64,000 nucleotides of DNA from Pedococcus cremeus (lineage in GTDB: Bacteria; Actinomycetota; Actinomycetes; Actinomycetales; Dermatophilaceae). Of the stretch, positions 63,107-64,000 are shown in pieces. The position numbers and the translations under genes were made by a program. The stretch lies in assembly GCF_900111375.1 (NCBI RefSeq), contig NZ_FOHB01000003.1, positions 434,001 to 498,000 on the forward strand, read 5' to 3'. Below the pieces are notes generated by a model that had not been told where the DNA came from, did not search any database, and worked only from the letters and a program-made list of their open reading frames with translations. Numbering within the stretch: position 1 is the first letter of the stretch; each line of letters opens with the position of its first letter.

Positions 63107-64000
63107 TCAGAGCAGCAGGGGCGCCAGGGCGAGCGCCCCCGCCACCGCCGCGCAGGCCAGCCCCTGCACGGCGAGCGACCACCGGCCCATGACGACGCCG
63201 GCGGTACGGCACCGCTGCGCCCACAGCAGCGTCGCGAGCGAGGCCCACGGGGTGACCAGGGGGCCCACGTTCACACCGACCAGCAGGGCCATCAGCCGGT
63301 CGGGCTCGGTGCGGGCCACCGACTCCAGCGCCAGGTAGGCCGGCAGGTTGTTGACGACGTTGGCCGACACCGCGCCCAGACCGGCCAACCGGGCCAGGTC
63401 GCCGGGGGAGGTGCCGCCGCCGGCGACCTCCTGGAGCCAGGCCTGCAGGCCGTGCCGCAGCGCGAGGTCGATCCCGACGAACAGCACGGCCAGCACGAGC
63501 GCCATCCGCCAGGGCACGGCCAGGCCGTGGAGGATCCGGCGGTCACGCCGCGCGGTGACGGCCACGAGCACGGCCGCGGCGGCCGTCGACACCAGTGCCG
63601 GGTTGAGGCCCAGGGCGAAGAGCGGGCCCACCGCCACGCAGACGCCGGCGGCGGCGCGCAGCAGGGCCCGGTCGTGCGGCTCCGGCGGCGCGTCGGGCTG
63701 GTAGCGGCCCGACAGCTCTCGTCGGTGCAGCAGGAACAGGACCGCCAGGGTGCCGACGACCGCCCCCGCGGCGGGCAGCGCGGCGAGCCTGACGTAGCCG
63801 GCGTGGCCCAGGCCGAGCTGGTCGAACTGGTGCAGGGCCAGCAGGTTGGTCAGGTTCGACACCGGCAGCAGCAGTGAGGCGGTGTTGGCCAGCCAGAGGG
63901 TGCTGAGGGCGAACGGCACGGGTGACAGGCCCAGCTGCCGGGCCACGGCCAGGCCCACCGGGGTCAGCAGCACCGCCGTGGTGTCGAGCGACAGCACCAC
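63107..64000 (-). CDS. ArsB/SLC13-like anion permease (N-terminus cut by window edge)
   Basis: Leftward gene whose N-terminal part lies beyond the right edge; 297 residues are visible. Eight or so hydrophobic helices occur, with the ion-transporter segment TLWLANTASLLLPVSNLTNL and a second related segment AVSANVVNNLPAYLALESVA. These two helix-loop motifs with Asn/Ser/Pro are characteristic of the SLC13/ArsB/CitM ion transporter superfamily. It may export arsenite or import dicarboxylates; no arsR or arsC gene is nearby to decide. It converges with metZ. Confidence 0.85.
   Translation of the reverse strand: MVLSLDTTAVLLTPVGLAVARQLGLSPVPFALSTLWLANTASLLLPVSNLTNLLALHQFDQLGLGHAGYVRLAALPAAGAVVGTLAVLFLLHRRELSGRYQPDAPPEPHDRALLRAAAGVCVAVGPLFALGLNPALVSTAAAAVLVAVTARRDRRILHGLAVPWRMALVLAVLFVGIDLALRHGLQAWLQEVAGGGTSPGDLARLAGLGAVSANVVNNLPAYLALESVARTEPDRLMALLVGVNVGPLVTPWASLATLLWAQRCRTAGVVMGRWSLAVQGLACAAVAGALALAPLLL

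Overview
The window is a high-GC (roughly 70%) actinobacterial chromosome segment. GTG starts, GTGA/ATGA stop-start overlaps, a FasR-type fabD-fabH-acpP-fabF cluster, DUF3145, DUF3052, and an RNase H/phosphatase fusion all fit Actinomycetota. Gene content together with an unusually frequent GGCATAC/GTATGCC heptamer makes me lean towards the Intrasporangiaceae (Knoellia/Phycicoccus/Tetrasphaera-like). That family placement is inference.

Layout. 1-6.5 kb: a leftward three-gene operon (unknown protein, cyclase/AAA/TPR regulator, FAD oxidoreductase running off the left edge). 6.7-12.8 kb: DUF389 protein, an orphan KdpD-like sensor without kinase domain, DUF2231 membrane protein, a two-component system, a thioesterase and a small secreted protein. 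12.8-18.1 kb: leftward membrane protein, UvrA-like ABC ATPase, VOC and AraC proteins, and a CDF cation exporter. 18.2-21.7 kb: a BlaI/M56 antibiotic-sensor pair divergent from DedA-PAP2-DedA membrane genes, with a BlaI-like operator between them. 21.7-25.4 kb: acetyltransferase, DMT transporter, MOSC protein, glycosyltransferase and a 60-aa membrane protein.

25.4-34.0 kb is the accessory region. A complete 5,005-bp integrative element (secreted protein, unknown protein, RepSA-like HUH initiator, Xis, tyrosine integrase) sits in the 3' half of a CAU-anticodon tRNA. It is bounded by 91-bp near-identical direct repeats and has matching 20-bp candidate integrase arm sites just inside each end. 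It carries no transfer gene. Left of it, a MocR regulator, an EamA exporter and a small Cys-rich protein are bracketed by sequences resembling the element's own ends, which suggests an older, decayed element of the same family in tandem.

34.3-39.2 kb: a processive GT2 glycosyltransferase with a probable N-terminal frameshift, DUF3145, and a shortened paralogue that keeps only the membrane N-terminus and Ser/Thr-rich tail. 39.2-44.4 kb: the fatty acid synthesis operon fasR-fabD-fabH-acpP-fabF, with a 42-nt poly(C) run inside the end of fasR. 44.5-51 kb: two tandem secreted phosphodiesterases, an epimerase and aceE. 51-64 kb: an OatA-like acyltransferase, FdhD, two PH-domain membrane proteins, DUF3052, a peroxiredoxin, tRNA-Val, a Nif3-like protein, a zinc-ribbon protein with a probable CTG start, RNase H/phosphatase, a sulfite oxidase-like enzyme, rhodanese, MetZ, and an anion transporter cut by the right edge.

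Functional themes are envelope maintenance (BlaI regulon, DedA, PAP2, acyltransferase, GT2, PH-domain proteins), central carbon and lipid synthesis (AceE to FAS II), and sulfur/molybdenum metabolism (FdhD, sulfite oxidase-like, rhodanese, MetZ). I found no rRNA or CRISPR array and no IS element.
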